Positions 11,238-22,339 of a DNA stretch of 64,000 nt are shown piece by piece (the first letter of the stretch is position 1; every line of letters starts with the position of its first letter). The position numbers and the translations under genes are program-made. This DNA is from Branchipolynoe longqiensis (Eukaryota > Annelida > Polychaeta > Phyllodocida > Polynoidae): contig CM059188.1 in assembly GCA_030323885.1 (NCBI GenBank), positions 113,874,776 to 113,938,775 on the forward strand, given 5' to 3'. Under the pieces are notes generated by a model, which worked only from the letters and a program-made list of their open reading frames with translations, did not search any database and was not told the DNA's origin.

Positions 11238-11556
11238 TAGGACGGGTACCTACTTGTGACATTGTGCACTCATGACAACTTTATAGTGCTGCCCCACTGG
11301 GAAATCAGGCCGCCAGCACCATGACCCAAGATCTCACTCAGTCACATTATCCTGACACTGAGCTAACCAGTCCTTTCCCTATCCTATTAGTATGATTAAT
11401 GCCGAGCACATGGCTAGGAGTAGGAAGCAGTAAGTATCAATTTTTAAGTCATTGGTTTGACTCGACCAGGGTTAGAACCTGTGGGCTCGAATCCCATGAT
11501 TTACCAAAACGGGAGATGGGCGCTCAACTCATTCGGCTACTCCACCTCGTCTAGTT
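11238..11556 (-). mobile_element. SINE-1a without its tail
   Basis: Minus-strand copy with the head at 11470-11556. The last 45 bp of the body and the tail are missing. It sits between two diverged copies of the local repeat, each about 46 bp. Confidence 0.88.
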
Positions 11557-11648
11557 GAAATAGTGGAGTTAAGCAGCATCAAGCTTCTTTAGTACTTAGA
11601 AACGGATGCCATATACTGATATAGACATCCTGCTGCAGACTGCCGTAA

Positions 11649-12202
11649 GCCGTGTTCACACACAGGTGTTAAGTCGCCTCAACTAGTTTGCCTTGTCTAG
11701 TTCGGCTCACATTTGCCATGTGGACGCGACCCTAAGGCGGATTAGGGCTGATTCGCCTCATCTAGTTTGCTTCAAGTAAACCACATCGCGAGGTAGTCCA
11801 GATGAACCGAACTAGCTTAAGTCAGCCCACCTTGCCTGTGTGGACAGTAGCGGTTTACTTGAGGCGGATTAAGCACATCACACTATATAATATAATTTGG
11901 TCTATGAACCGGCTAGAGGTGCACAGATATTTTTTTCATCATTTATTTTGAGGTTTTCACTGCCCAGCAGAAGTTTTGACCGTTCCAAACCAATACGATT
12001 CAGTCCATACATATCTAGGTCGAACCCACACTCTCTCGTGGCAACGTCGACTAACCGAAACTGGCGCTGGTTAGTATGGACTTGCTCATGCGCAGATATC
12101 GATTTCCGCCTTAAACCGCTCCGTGTGTGGACACGACACTAGTTCGCCTCATCTAGTTTGCCTTATCTAGTTCGGCCTAAAGTTGTGCGTGTGAACACAG
12201 CT
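11649..12202. mobile_element. M7 fold-back element
   Basis: About 554 bp. The tips are GCCGTGTTCACACACAG and its near complement, flanked by TAA (11646-11648) and TTA (12203-12205). The interior iterates CTAGTTTGCC and CTAGTTCGGC words. No protein is encoded. Confidence 0.75.
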
Positions 12203-12346
12203 TTAGTCTCCCAGATCAGTAGTGGATACGAATTAGTCGCCGAGCTTCCACACCCTTGATCGTCCCGTTACCGTTAGATGGCGCGTCAACCCCTACCTGC
12301 CACACCCCACCCCCACCCCCAGCCATGTCCCCTGATATATCCCGGG

Positions 12347-12657
12347 CGCGGTGGCCGAATCGGTAGAGCGCAGGCCTCGCGTGCGGGACTTCGGGATTAG
12401 ATTTCCAGTCGGGTCAAACCAATGACTTATAAAATTGATACTTGTCACCTGGCGCTCGGCATTAATAGGATAGGGCAAGGACTGGTTAGCTCACCGTCAG
12501 GATAATGTGACTGTGGGATATCGGGTCATGGTGCCAGTGGCCTGATTTCCCAGTGGGGCAGCACTATTAAGCCACCATCAGTGCACAGTGTCACAAGTCG
12601 GTACCCATCCTGATATAACCTTTGATGTTGCCAGGATGTAAAACTCCAACAACCAAC
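12347..12657 (+). mobile_element. SINE-1b, nearly full length
   Basis: The A box reads GTGGCCGAATCGGTAGAGCG. The body has a small deletion around the CTTCCTAGCC phrase and ends in CCAACAACC. Confidence 0.9.
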
Positions 12658-13154
12658 CTGATATATGAGCATTTTAACCGCACCTCTGACGACAGTGTTT
12701 GGCGACAAGCAATGAGCCACATTCAAAGTGCTTAAGCTGCACAGGGTCCTTCCTATTCCATTATGGCCGGGACACTTGAGTCACTTCCCCTGAGTCATGG
12801 CCCTTTTACACACACGGCAGAAGTTGTCATATTACCACAGCCCCCTGGCGGGTGATCTGTGAACGTAGCAGACAGTCGAGAGTTTCACTAAATCATTAAA
12901 TGGCACCCCACAGCTCAATGAAAATCCGTCGATGCATTCATATCCACGATTCAGTCAAATACATGTACTCAGCAGTGTTATCTTTATTTTTTTAATTATT
13001 TTTTTTGTGATTGTTTATTTACCCTGTCCATAACGAGTAAGTCGCATTACAGCTTGTTTTCATCGCTGAACACCTATAGTCTCAATTTGGTAGTTGCCTT
13101 TTCATCTTAGCTCTTACTAGTGTTAGTAATTATGTTAGGTTTTTTGTGCCTCGT
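12658..13154. other. Unassigned stretch
   Basis: No gene and no repeat shared with the rest of the window, apart from poly-T at about 12985-13005. Confidence 0.4.
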
Positions 13155-13232
13155 TCTGATACTTGTCGCTACTTTTAGCCTAGCACTCGGCATTAATAGG
13201 ATAGGACAAGGACTGGTTAGCTCAGTGGGGAT
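13155..13232 (+). mobile_element. SINE-1 body fragment
   Basis: Carries only the GATACTTGTCGC to GACTGGTTAGCTCAGTG portion. Confidence 0.8.
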
Positions 13233-13256
13233 AGTCTAATAGTGATACCAGTTGCA

Positions 13257-13655
13257 TAGATAAAAGATTCACCCTGTAGTTGTAGTATATGGGCGAACGA
13301 CAATGTAATCTAAATACTGGTGAAAATAGCTTTGGTATGGAACAGGAAGTAGAATGCCTATCAAATGGCTACTTATATCGGCTCAGATTTGGTGAAATTG
13401 GAGAGAATGCAAAAAGACAATATGGTGGTGATAGAACGCCATCGATTTCACTTTTAAATTCTATTGAACTAGATGTTTTATTATATTTTTTAACTCAAAG
13501 GTGGCGGGGAAATATTAAGACATATATAAAGAATAAGTATTGCTTTTTAGATTGTGGATTTAGGCTCTCATTTCATTTCCCCGCTTTTTCGACAGCTTTT
13601 ATATAGGGCTGGTATTTGCCCGTGTACTGCGAGTACACGGTGAATCCTTTATCTA
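13257..13655. mobile_element. Repeat E, copy with inverted ends
   Basis: About 399 bp with inverted ends TAGATAAAAGATTCACCCTG on the left and its near complement at 13637-13655. GCA flanks both ends. A diverged copy is at 42924-43250. A 105-codon open frame inside it is not conserved in the second copy, so I do not call a gene. Confidence 0.65.
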
Positions 13656-13714
13656 GCAGGTGCACTCCACTAGGCAAAGAACATATGTAATCATTTATGG
13701 AATTTCCTAATAAG

Positions 13715-14012
13715 TCTGGCCAAATGAGTTAGAGTGTCAGTCTCCCGTGTTGGTAGACCATGGGATCGTGGGTTCGAACCCTGGTCGAGTCAAACCAATG
13801 ACTTACAAATTTATTCTTATCGCTTCCTAGCCAGGCACTCAGCATTATTAGGATAGGGCAAGCACTGGTTGGCTCAGTGTCATGGTGCTGGCAGCCTGGT
13901 CTCCCAGTGGGGCAGCACTATAAAGGTTGCCATGAGTGCGTACTTTCGCAAGTCGGTACCCGTCCTGATATGACCTTACATGTTGCTAGGATGTAAAACA
14001 ACAACAAACCAG
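13715..14012 (+). mobile_element. SINE-1a with an internal deletion
   Basis: The head and both promoter boxes are intact. The stretch between CTCAGTGTCA and TGGTGCTGG is deleted. The tail is CAACAACAAACC. Confidence 0.9.
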
Positions 14013-14129
14013 CAGTCAGTACGCCCATAACTCGATTGTTCGATCCATAAAGCTGCCAGTCGTCTCAATAAATGTCATTGTGCACAAGAACTGCTGGCAA
14101 CAGAGCAGGCATAAGAAGTGTTTGTCTTA

Positions 14130-14494
14130 TTGTTGTAGTTTTACGTCCTGGCAACATCTAAGGTCATATCAGGACGGGTACCGACTTGTAACAATGTGCA
14201 CTCATGTCAACTTTATAATGCTTTGCCACTGGGAAATCGGGTCATGGTGCTGGTGGCCTGATTTCCCACACTGGGACATCATGGCACCGGCGTGATGACC
14301 TGATATCCCACACAATCACATTATCCTGACACTGAGCTAACCAGTCCTTGCTTTATCCTATTAATGCCGAGCGTCAGGCTAGGTAGAGACAAGTATAAAT
14401 TTTATAACTCATTGGTTTGACTCAACCGGGAACCAAACTCCCGATGTCCCGCATGCAAGGCCTGCGCTGTACCGATTTGGCCACCGCGCCCGGT
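14130..14494 (-). mobile_element. SINE-1b with an internal inverted duplication
   Basis: Minus-strand copy. The body segment GGTCATGGTGCTGGTGGCCTG appears at 14230 in the wrong sense relative to the rest, giving a short internal fold-back. Head at 14440-14494. Confidence 0.85.
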
Positions 14495-14637
14495 CAGAAG
14501 AAATGGATGGAGGTCGGGACACCTTTAGCATACATACGGTAACGCCACTTGCCGGCTTGCACGACAGTCAGCCGTACACGACACGACATTTGCACCCCAT
14601 TGGTCACCGATCGCCAACAATTCCAACCGCCACTACC

Positions 14638-14887
14638 GAATGAAACCAATGACTTATAAAATAGGCACCTGTTGCTGTTCGGCGCTTGGCGTTATGAGGA
14701 CAGGACAGGGACTGGGTGCACAGTGTCAGGATAATGTGACTGTGTGGGACATCAGGTCATGGTGCCAGCGGCCTGATTTCCCAGTGGGGCAGCACTATAA
14801 AATTGTCATGAGTGTGCATTGTCACAAGTCGGTGCACGTCCTGGTATGGCCTAGGGTCTTACTGGGGCGTAAAACTACACCACCACC
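14638..14887 (+). mobile_element. SINE-1 variant (TTGGCGTTATGAGG subtype)
   Basis: Lacks the tRNA head. Together with 53390-53597 it defines a subtype in which the usual GGCATTATTAGGATAGG is replaced by GGCGTTATGAGGACAGG. Confidence 0.8.
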
Positions 14888-15089
14888 CAGCCTCCCCTGG
14901 CCCTCTCACTCTCAGAGGACTGTGGTTGGGCTCTGACCACTACCCATCTGAAGCCAACTCCCAACCACATGGGACCGCTTTCAGCGGTGTCCATACAGTG
15001 CTGCACATTTGCAGCCTTCAGCGCACCAATGCGACTGAAAACTCCCCCAAAACAAACTACCGAATCAAGTGTCGAGAGAGGGTATAAAG

Positions 15090-15205
15090 GGCCATCCGCG
15101 GTTTTCAACATTTTCACGGTTGTGCAAAGCATACTATTTTTCTACTGCACCGCACCCCCCCTACCCTCACCTCCATCCTCCAAAGTAGTACAGATCAACA
15201 TTTAA
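15090..15205 (+). other. Segment homologous to the sequence before the 53-kb exon
   Basis: Shares GTTTTCAACATTTTCA, a long pyrimidine tract and CCAAAGTAGTACAG with 52935-53052. Here the part after the CAG is not coding-like. It may be a decayed paralogous intron or exon edge, or a repeat that carries one. Confidence 0.4.
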
Positions 15206-15287
15206 ATCGTTAAGTACACCGTTTAAATTATCAACATTTGATTAAATGATAAAAGTCGTACCTGACTGCCGCATCCCCTCTCCTCCC

Positions 15288-15365
15288 CCCCCGGGGGGTT
15301 CGAAACCCACGATCTACCAAAACGGGAGACGGACACTCAACTCATTCGGCCACCCGCTCTGGTCC
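15288..15365 (-). mobile_element. SINE-1a head fragment
   Basis: Only the tRNA-like head (TTCGAAACCCACGATCTACC to CATTCGGCCACCCG). Confidence 0.8.
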
Positions 15366-15585
15366 CCGGCGAGCGGGAGTCAGCTTTTAATTGTCGTTGC
15401 GTGTGAGGCGAACTTGCAAGTTGCGGTGGCTCGGGTTTCATGTGGCATATAGTGTGCGTATGAAACGATTCTCTCAACATCGACTGTCCTGCCACGTGTT
15501 GATAGACGAGACAGCGCCACACGCGGCCGTTTTAGGACCACCCAGTCGGCCATGTGCCGTGCCGAGCTTTGACCGCGTCGACCGA

Positions 15586-15688
15586 CTGAGCGCGGTGGCC
15601 GAATCGGTAGAGCGCGGGCCTCGCGTGCGGAAGGTCAGGAGTTCGGGAGTTCGGTTTTCCGGTCAAGCCAATGACGTATAGAATTGTG
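15586..15688 (+). mobile_element. SINE-1b head fragment
   Basis: Intact A box (GCGGTGGCCGAATCGGTAGA) and B-box region. It runs straight into the 21-bp satellite at about 15688. Confidence 0.85.
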
Positions 15689-16790
15689 TGATGCCTGGTT
15701 GCGCTATTTGATGACTGGTTGTGCTTGTGATACATGGTTGTGCAGTGTGCTCCCTGGTTGTGCTGTGTGATACCTGGTTGTGTTGTGTGGCACCTATTTG
15801 TGTTGTGTGATGACTGGTTGTGTTGTGTGGTACCTGGTTTTGCTGTGTGATACCTGGTTGTGTTGTGTGGTACCTGATTGTGTTGTATGGTACCTGGTAG
15901 TGTTGTGTGATACCTGGTTTTGTTATATTGTACCTGGTTGTGCTGTGTGATAGCTAGTTGTGTTGTATGATACACGGTTGTGATTTATGATACCTGGTAG
16001 TGTTGTGTGGTACCTGGTTTTGTTGTGTGATACCTGGTTGTGTTGTGTGGTACCTGATTGTGGTGTATGGTAGTATTGGTACGTGGTTGTGTTGTGTGAT
16101 ACCTGGTTGTGTTGTATTGTACCTGGTGGTGCTGTGTGATAGCTAGTTGTGTTGTATGATACACGGTTGTGATGTATGATACCTGGTTGTGTTGTGTGGC
16201 ACCTATTTGTGGTGTGTGATGACTAGTTGTGTTGTGTGGTACCTGGGTTTGATGTGTGATACCTGGTTGTGTTTTGTGGTACCTGATTGTGTTGTATGGT
16301 AGTATTGGTACCTTGTTGTGTTGTGTGATACCTGGTTGTGTTATATTGTACCTGGTTGTATTGTGTGATAGTTAGTTGTGTTGTACGATACACGGTTGTG
16401 ATGTATGATACCTGGTTGTGTTGTGTGGTGCCTATTTGTGTTGTGTGATGACTGGTTGTGTTGTGTGGTACCTGGTTTTGCTATGTGATACCTGGTTGTG
16501 TCATATTGTACCTGGATTTGCTGTGTGATAGCTAGTTGTGTTGTATGGTACCTGATTGTGATGCCTGATTGTGTTATATTGTACCTGGATGTGCTGTGTG
16601 ATAGCTAGTTGTGTTGTATGGTACCTGATTGTGCTGTGTGATGCCTGGTTATACTGTATGATGCATGGTAGTGCTATCTGTGTGCCTGGTTATGCTGTGT
16701 GGTGCCTAGTTGCGTTGTATGCTAGTATTTGCTACCGGGTTGTGTTATATCCTGCCTGGTTGTGGTTGTGGTGGTAGTTGATTACACTAT
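15689..16790. repeat. 21-bp minisatellite with higher-order repeats
   Basis: About 1.1 kb of a 21-bp unit (TACCTGGTTGTGTTGTGTGA). A variant pair, GATAGCTAGTTG then GATACACGGTTG, recurs at 15949, 16138 and 16367, so there is a higher-order block of about 9-11 units. Confidence 0.95.
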
Positions 16791-16969
16791 AAGTATAATC
16801 AACCACCACCACGACGACCATCCCAACTCGGGTGTGTTCGGCTTAGTTAAAGCTGGGCATGCCGAGGTTGCCCAGACGGTTGGTTCGCTTCCCGCCTATC
16901 AAAAAAAGGTGTCTGCACACTCCACATACAGCAATAGGCAAAGGTTTGTCACATTTAACGGTCCTTTAA

Positions 16970-17236
16970 AGTTGTATAGTCTGATGGTTTTGAGTTTTTG
17001 TAAAACTTTTGAGATATTTGAAGTGCAAACATTTAAAATTAGTTTTGGCAGGCACACCAAAACTCTGACACCATAGGCTTTTGCAGAAACGGGTTCTATT
17101 AAATTGTCCCATTCTTCGCTTCGATGCGGAAACAAATGTTTAATAAGTGTACCAGTATCTAAGTTAGATAGGTAGAATCAAATCTAGATAATTGTTTTGG
17201 TTTTGAAGTGTTGATGCTTCCTCGGACTATGCAGCT
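16970..17236 (+). mobile_element. M1 element with internal deletion
   Basis: Both ends present with TTAA on each side (16966-16969 and 17237-17240). The left part between the tip and GAGATATTTGAAG is shortened. Confidence 0.85.
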
Positions 17237-17392
17237 TTAAATGGTTGGCTTGAACTCCTTTGGAGAACCTAAGCATTAGTTTGAGAGTAAACATAAATCT
17301 GCTATAAAGATGACATAATACTTAAAACTTCCATAAAGCAATCCTTGGCTAGCTTTTACAATAGTAATACTATGTCGCTGTAGTTGTACCAG

Positions 17393-17693
17393 ACAGGATA
17401 GTCAAATGAGTTGAGTGTCCGTCTCCCATTTTTGTAGATCGTGGGATTCAAATCCATGGGTTCGAACCCTGGTCGAGTCAAACCAATGACTTAAAAATTA
17501 ATACTTGTCGCTTCTTAGCCAGGCGCTCTGCATTATTAGGATAGGACAAGGACTGGTTGGCTGAGTGTCAGGCTAATGTGACTGAGTGGGATATCAGGTC
17601 ATGGTGCTGGTGGCCTGATCTCCCAGTGGGACAGCACTATAAAGTCACCATGAGTGTGCACTGTCATAAGCCAATACCCGTTCTTACACTCAC
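17393..17693 (+). mobile_element. SINE-1a, left part, split by a LINE fragment
   Basis: Head and body continue to CCAATACCCGTTCT and stop. The tail resumes at 17974. The insert between is the LINE 3' end described next. Confidence 0.9.
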
Positions 17694-17715
17694 TTATCCT
17701 CTTCTGCTTAAGAAA

Positions 17716-17973
17716 TTAGGCATCAATGCCTGTTAGCAGGTTTGGCCTGTCTAAGTGGGACCTAGTGAAATTATAGTTTTCGTGCGGCGAGCGCTGACTG
17801 TAGCGGTAATTTACCCAGTACTTATCGAGGTGTCCTTTGAAAGAGTTTAAGCTCGGGGCGTTCTCTACATCAGCTGGTAGTCTGTTCCAAGTGTTCCCGG
17901 CTCTTTCAGTGAGGAAGTTTTGACGAACTCGCTTGTTAGTCCCGGGTTTGACGATTTTCTTATTATGTGGGAT
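17716..17973 (-). pseudogene. Non-LTR retrotransposon ORF2, C-terminal fragment
   Basis: On the minus strand, 85 codons are open to a TAA at 17716-17718. The peptide contains RQNFLTERAGNTWNRLP and SLNSFKGHLDKYW, which match the extreme C-terminus typical of CR1-like and related LINE reverse transcriptases (an Asn-Phe... Trp-Asn-x-Leu-Pro ... Phe-Lys-x-x-Leu-Asp-Lys pattern). After the stop comes a short 3' end with GATAAGTGAGTG. It is 5'-truncated, as LINE insertions usually are, and sits inside a SINE-1. Family assignment is inference. Confidence 0.8.
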
Positions 17974-18022
17974 GATGAAATGACCTTAGATGCTGCCAAG
18001 ACGCAAAACTCCAACAACCAAC
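17974..18022 (+). mobile_element. SINE-1a, right part (tail)
   Basis: Resumes with ATGACCTTAGATGCTGCC and ends CCAACAACCAACCAACC, completing the copy begun at 17393. Confidence 0.85.
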
Positions 18023-18457
18023 CAACCAAATGTGCCACAATGATTAATTCATTTACAATGCCGTGCATCCCCTGTGAGTGTGAGTGAGCCTCCTGGCCGT
18101 GCGTAACTAAAGGCGCAGGGATAAGCCTGGAAGTCGGGTAAGCCCAGGGAGCCTGCAAACCGCCGCCTTGCCACCCACCGAGTCGCACCCAGCGCCGAGC
18201 GATTCACACCTGATCACAACCAAGAGCAGCTCCCATTTGTTAGAGCTCGGCTACAGTTACAGGCTGTGATATATAAACCAGACAGCCGGGTCGGCCCTGG
18301 GTCACCCGGGTCTTAGGTGGTCTCCCGGAGGTGGCTGCCGAACTCTCCCGCCAGGTGTCGCCACCTCCAGCCTCATTCACCCACACACCCACACACACCC
18401 ACACACACCCACACACTACCCACACTACCCACATGTACTGTACTCAGGGGTTTGTTT
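18023..18457. other. Unassigned stretch with a CACACACC tract
   Basis: No gene seen. A CCCACACA-type simple repeat lies at about 18380-18430. Confidence 0.5.
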
Positions 18458-18775
18458 GTTTGTTGTTGTTTTACGTCCTGGCAACATCTAAGGTCATATC
18501 AGGATGGGTACTGACAGTGCGCACTTATGGCGACTTTATAGTGCTGCCTCACTGGAAGATCAGGCCGCCAGCACCATGACCCGATATCCCACTCAGTCAC
18601 ATTTTCCTGACACTGAGTCAACCAGTCCTTGCCCTGTCCTAATAATGCAGAGCACCTGGCTAGGGAGCGAGAAGTATCAATTTTTAAGTCATCGGTTTGA
18701 CTCGACCAGGGTTCGAACCCACGATCTACCACCACGGGAGACGGACGCTCTTACTCATTCGGCCATCCCGTCTGT
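18458..18775 (-). mobile_element. SINE-1a, full length
   Basis: Minus-strand copy with the tail of GTTTGTTTGTTGTTG type (CAAA subtype) and an intact head with GGTTCGAACCC. Confidence 0.92.
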
Positions 18776-18837
18776 AGATGACAGCATGGGAGCTGTGTGT
18801 GTGTGTGCCGCCCCAAGTTCTACAGTAGTAGTACGAC

Positions 18838-19025
18838 ATGTCAGGTGTGAAATGTCAGGTGTGAAATGTCAGGTGTGAAATGTCAGGTGTGAAATGACAG
18901 GTGTGAAATATCAGGTGTGAAATGTCAGGTGTGAAATGTCAGGTGTGAAATGTCAGGTCTGGCATGCCAGGTGCGCCTTGTCAGGTGTGACATGACAGGT
19001 GTGGATTCAGGCACGGCATGCCAGG
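18838..19025. repeat. TGTCAGGTG minisatellite, block 1
   Basis: A 14-bp unit (AGGTGTGAAATGTC) repeated about 9 times, then decaying. The same motif builds the larger array at 23215-24375. Confidence 0.92.
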
Positions 19026-19265
19026 TGGTTCGATTCCCTGTGCCCCCCCACCACCAACCTCTGCCAATTTGGATTTCCACTGCTGTGTATAACTTACAGC
19101 GTCATCAAAGGCCAGTTGCTCTCATACCATGTCTATGTGGTGTGGGAGGTTAAAAATCCCGTGGGGCGGTAAAAGTGTAGGCTCGGGCTTTCTATCGACA
19201 AACTGTCTAATGGTGAAAACAAGTCTACTTAGACTTATCCATGATAGGCAGTATAAATCTTCAAA
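19026..19265 (+). mobile_element. SINE-2, 5'-truncated
   Basis: Starts at the B box (GGTTCGATTCCC) exactly where the minisatellite ends. It runs through CTGTGTATAACTTACAGCG to GCAGTATAAATCTTCAA. Confidence 0.88.
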
Positions 19266-19457
19266 GAGAGAGAGGTGAAGCATGTCGGGTACGGCATGTA
19301 ACCACATTATTCCCTTCTATGTATGACACAACAGTAGAGTATAATGGACCAATTGTTTATTCTTATTGCCTAACTAAATCGATTATACACGAACAAACTA
19401 AATGACCAATTAATTTGTTGTTTCGCGCAATAGATGGCGTGCTCGTAAATTGTAGTA

Positions 19458-19826
19458 CAGATGAACCTCGATCCAACGGACACCGATGCAACGGATTCCG
19501 GATCCAATGGACACAATCCGCTAGAGTGAATATCTGGGTTTGTCTTAGATATATTCATCAGATCATTCTATTGCATGTGTGCATACATGTTTATGCCAAA
19601 TTGTTATGTATTTCTATTAATTTTGAATCAAATCAAAGTTTTTCCCTATGCGTATCGGCAAACTCAATGGCCGTAACCTTCCACCAGCAATACTTCAGTA
19701 GCCACCACCAGTGCTTCAGATTTCCTTGGCTTTGAGTCTGAAGACGGACAACGTCGCTGCAATGGACAAACAGCTTTAACGGACAACTGCTCCCCCCTAT
19801 TAGTCCGTTGGATCGAGGTTCATCTG
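19458..19826. mobile_element. M11, TA-flanked MITE
   Basis: About 369 bp. The ends CAGATGAACCTCGATCCAAC and its complement are flanked by TA (19456-19457 and 19827-19828). This tip style (CAG, TA target) is typical of pogo/Tigger and mariner relatives. The interior includes a diverged piece of the 200-bp unit found in M12. Confidence 0.85.
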
Positions 19827-19996
19827 TATATAATATTTGAGTAATACAATTATGTAATTGTATTTGCATGTTTTTTTATGGTATACGGGACATGTGTATA
19901 TGTATTATTATGTGATACAGATTTATACAGATTCAAACAGGATTTTTGATAAACAATACAGATTGCCATCCAAAAAATGTGGCAGAGCTGGTTTAA

Positions 19997-20575
19997 GCCC
20001 CAGTAAGACCTCACCGGATTGAGGAAACGGACAGAAACCGGACACTGTCCGGTGAAATACGGCAATGTACGGTTTATATAGGGTACCCATCCGGCGTGTC
20101 CGTTCTATCTCCGGTGGTGTCCGGTACAAGTTTTGAACATGCACAAAACTTGTACCGGACACCGCCGGACTGACATGTATGGTTGGTGTCCGGTTTAAGT
20201 CTGTTTAGTCCGTTTTGTCCATTTCATGTCCGGGACCCATCCGTTAAGACACCGGTTTGCTTCCTGCCAAGTCCTTTGACGTTTTTTGTTTTCCTTAATT
20301 TAGTTTTTTTTATTGTGGAAATTCGGTCAGTATATGTTTTCGGCGCGTCCGTGAACAATTCGGTGCGTCCTTTTGACATTCGGTTTTCATCTGGTTAGCG
20401 TCTGGTGGATATTCGTTAATGTACATTCCTTGTCCATCTAGCATCCGTTTCGTCCGGCAGCCGTTGCAACAGTTTGACACATTTCAGTACATTTTGATAC
20501 CGAACACCACTGGACTAGAACATTCTTTGTCCGGTTTCTATCCGTTTCCTCAATCCGGTGAGGTCTGACTGGGGC
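19997..20575. mobile_element. M3 fold-back element, copy 1
   Basis: About 579 bp. The ends share a 40-bp inverted repeat around CACCGGATTGAGGAAACGGA, flanked by TTAA on the left and TTTA on the right. The interior iterates CGGACACCG/GTCCGG words. A palindrome at 20130-20149 resembles the one in M2. Confidence 0.85.
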
Positions 20576-20645
20576 TTTACGCTGTTCATCCAGTACAACT
20601 AAACTGACATAGTAAAAAAAGCCAGCCAAGGACAGCTTTATGCAT

Positions 20646-20751
20646 ATTGCTGGCGGCCTGGTTTCCCAGTGTGGCAGCACTATAAAGTCGCCATGAGTGC
20701 GAACTGGCACAAGTCGGTAGCTGTCCTGATATGACCTCGTTGGCAGCATCT
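20646..20751. mobile_element. SINE-1 fragments beside M2 copy 3
   Basis: A plus-strand body/tail fragment (20646-20737) abuts a minus-strand tail fragment (TTGGCAGCATC). The latter resumes after M2 as GGTTATATCAGGACGGG at 21560. Confidence 0.7.
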
Positions 20752-20754
20752 TAA

Positions 20755-21556
20755 GGCCCTGTCACACTACAATGTTTCCCCCGCCGCGCCGGCAACGCGC
20801 AAAATATTTGCAACCCGTCGAGAAACGTCAAACTTTTCGGCGTTTCGGGGGTAGTTGGACGGCTGGCAGCGTGTTGGTAGCGTGATCATAGCATGTTATT
20901 AGTGCGCGGCCAACGCGTTTAGACGCGCGGCGGAACAGCATGTCAACGTCCCGCCAGCGGGTTCCCAACGTGCCTTCGGTGTGTTGTTGGCGTGCTGTCG
21001 GCGTGTTGATGGCGCGTTGGTGTCGTGTTAGTACCGTGTCAACGCATACATACCCGCCAGCAACACGTTAGGACGTGCCCGCAGCATGTCCACACCGCGC
21101 GGCATCCAGGCGCGCCGGCAACACGTCCAATGCGACGAAAAACGCTGGAGCAACACCAATGGCATGCCCACAACATGTCGATGGGACGTTCCCGACGCGC
21201 CGACGGAACGCTCACATTTTGGGGGAAAAAAAGCCAATGTTAACCCACGTTGATCTACGTCCTGCCAGCGTTCTGCCGGCGCGCCGCCAACGGGTGTCGA
21301 CGTGTTGCTAACGCGTCCGTAACACACTCCCCAAAACGCTGCCGCGCGTTGCGTCCCGTCGAAAGTTTTGTGCAAGCACAAAACCTCGACGTGGCCCGAT
21401 GCGCGCCGACGTGTCCATTCATTCGTTGCTATGTACCGACGCGCCGGTAACGCGCCGGTAACGTACCGGATGTATACCGACGGTTCTCCCAAAAATGGAA
21501 CACGTCGCCACGCGCCGAAGTGCGTTCGTGAGAAACGTCGTTGTGTGACAGGGCCT
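20755..21556. mobile_element. M2 fold-back element, copy 3
   Basis: About 802 bp. The tips are GGCCCTGTCACACTACAACG and its near complement, with TTAA directly on both outer sides (so TAA or TTAA target). It is inserted in a SINE-1 tail at its CTAAGG site. Central palindrome at 21365-21384. Confidence 0.88.
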
Positions 21557-21599
21557 TAAGGTTATATCAGGACGGGCGATAGCTAGTAATGTATGCAGG

Positions 21600-21786
21600 T
21601 AATGGTATGCTCAGAGCGCTGTCCTACTCGGCGCTGTGGTTGACCTCAAATGACTGCAGTCTGACCTTGTAATCTCTGGCCATAGGTTGGGTAATTGCGG
21701 GGTGAATGGGAGCCACAAGGTGGCGCCACCTGCGACGCAGCGAGGCCGTGAGTTCAAGAGGGGATGCTGACAGATGCGCGCATACG
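21600..21786. other. Unassigned stretch
   Basis: No gene or shared repeat seen. Confidence 0.4.
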
Positions 21787-21835
21787 ATATAGCGATATAG
21801 CGAATGGTAGACAGGAAGTGTGAACACTTATTTGT
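21787..21835 (+). repeat. 49-bp direct repeat, left copy
   Basis: The run starting ATATAGCGATATAGCGAATG and ending GAACACTTATTTGT is repeated at 22276-22325 with about one difference. The two copies flank the LINE and SINE-1 fragments between them. Confidence 0.85.
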
Positions 21836-22103
21836 TCATATCTATTTTATCAAAACCCTTCATAATTTTAAATTCTTCAATTATGTCACTTCTTTTCTTT
21901 CTGTAGGAAAGGGTAGGAAGTTTCAATTCCCTAAGCCTTTGTTCATAGGGTACGTCCTTTATAACTGCAACTAATTTCGTTGCGCGTCTCTGAACCTTTT
22001 CGATCTCCAGAACATCTTTCCGAAAAATTGGGCTCCAAATTTGTGGACAGTATTCCAAAATTGGCCTAACAAGAGACTTAAATAGAATGAGAGATGGGTG
22101 GTT
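21831..22103 (-). pseudogene. Non-LTR retrotransposon reverse transcriptase, thumb-region fragment
   Basis: About 90 codons on the minus strand. The peptide contains LVRPILEYCPQIWSP and IEKVQRRATKL, then LRELKLPTLSYRKKRSD. This is the classic segment after the catalytic domain of CR1-like LINE reverse transcriptases. The catalytic YxDD part and both ends are missing. Its upstream end joins a SINE-1 tail at 22104, so the open frame appears to begin with SINE-derived residues. Confidence 0.85.
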
Positions 22104-22275
22104 GCTTTTTGGAGTTTTATGTCCTGGCAACATCTAAAGTCCTATCAGGATGGGCACCGACTTGTGACAATGCGCACTCATGACGAATTTATAATATTAA
22201 GTCGGTATAAGTTATAGTGCTACCCCATTGGGAGGTCAGGCTGCTGGCACCATGATTCAATATCCCACTCAGTCG
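22104..22275 (-). mobile_element. SINE-1, tail and body half
   Basis: Minus-strand body stops at CCCACTCAGTC and resumes at 22623. The gap is filled by the second 49-bp repeat and a SINE-2. Confidence 0.85.
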
Positions 22276-22325
22276 ATATAGCGATATAGCGAATGTTAGA
22301 CAGGAAGTGTGAACACTTATTTGTC
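22276..22325 (+). repeat. 49-bp direct repeat, right copy
   Basis: Second copy of the segment at 21787-21835. It is much longer than a normal target-site duplication. Confidence 0.85.
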
Positions 22326-22339
22326 TCTCATTTTTGTCG

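Noticed and set aside
13289..13606. 105-codon open frame
   Set aside because: Lies inside repeat E and is broken in the second copy.
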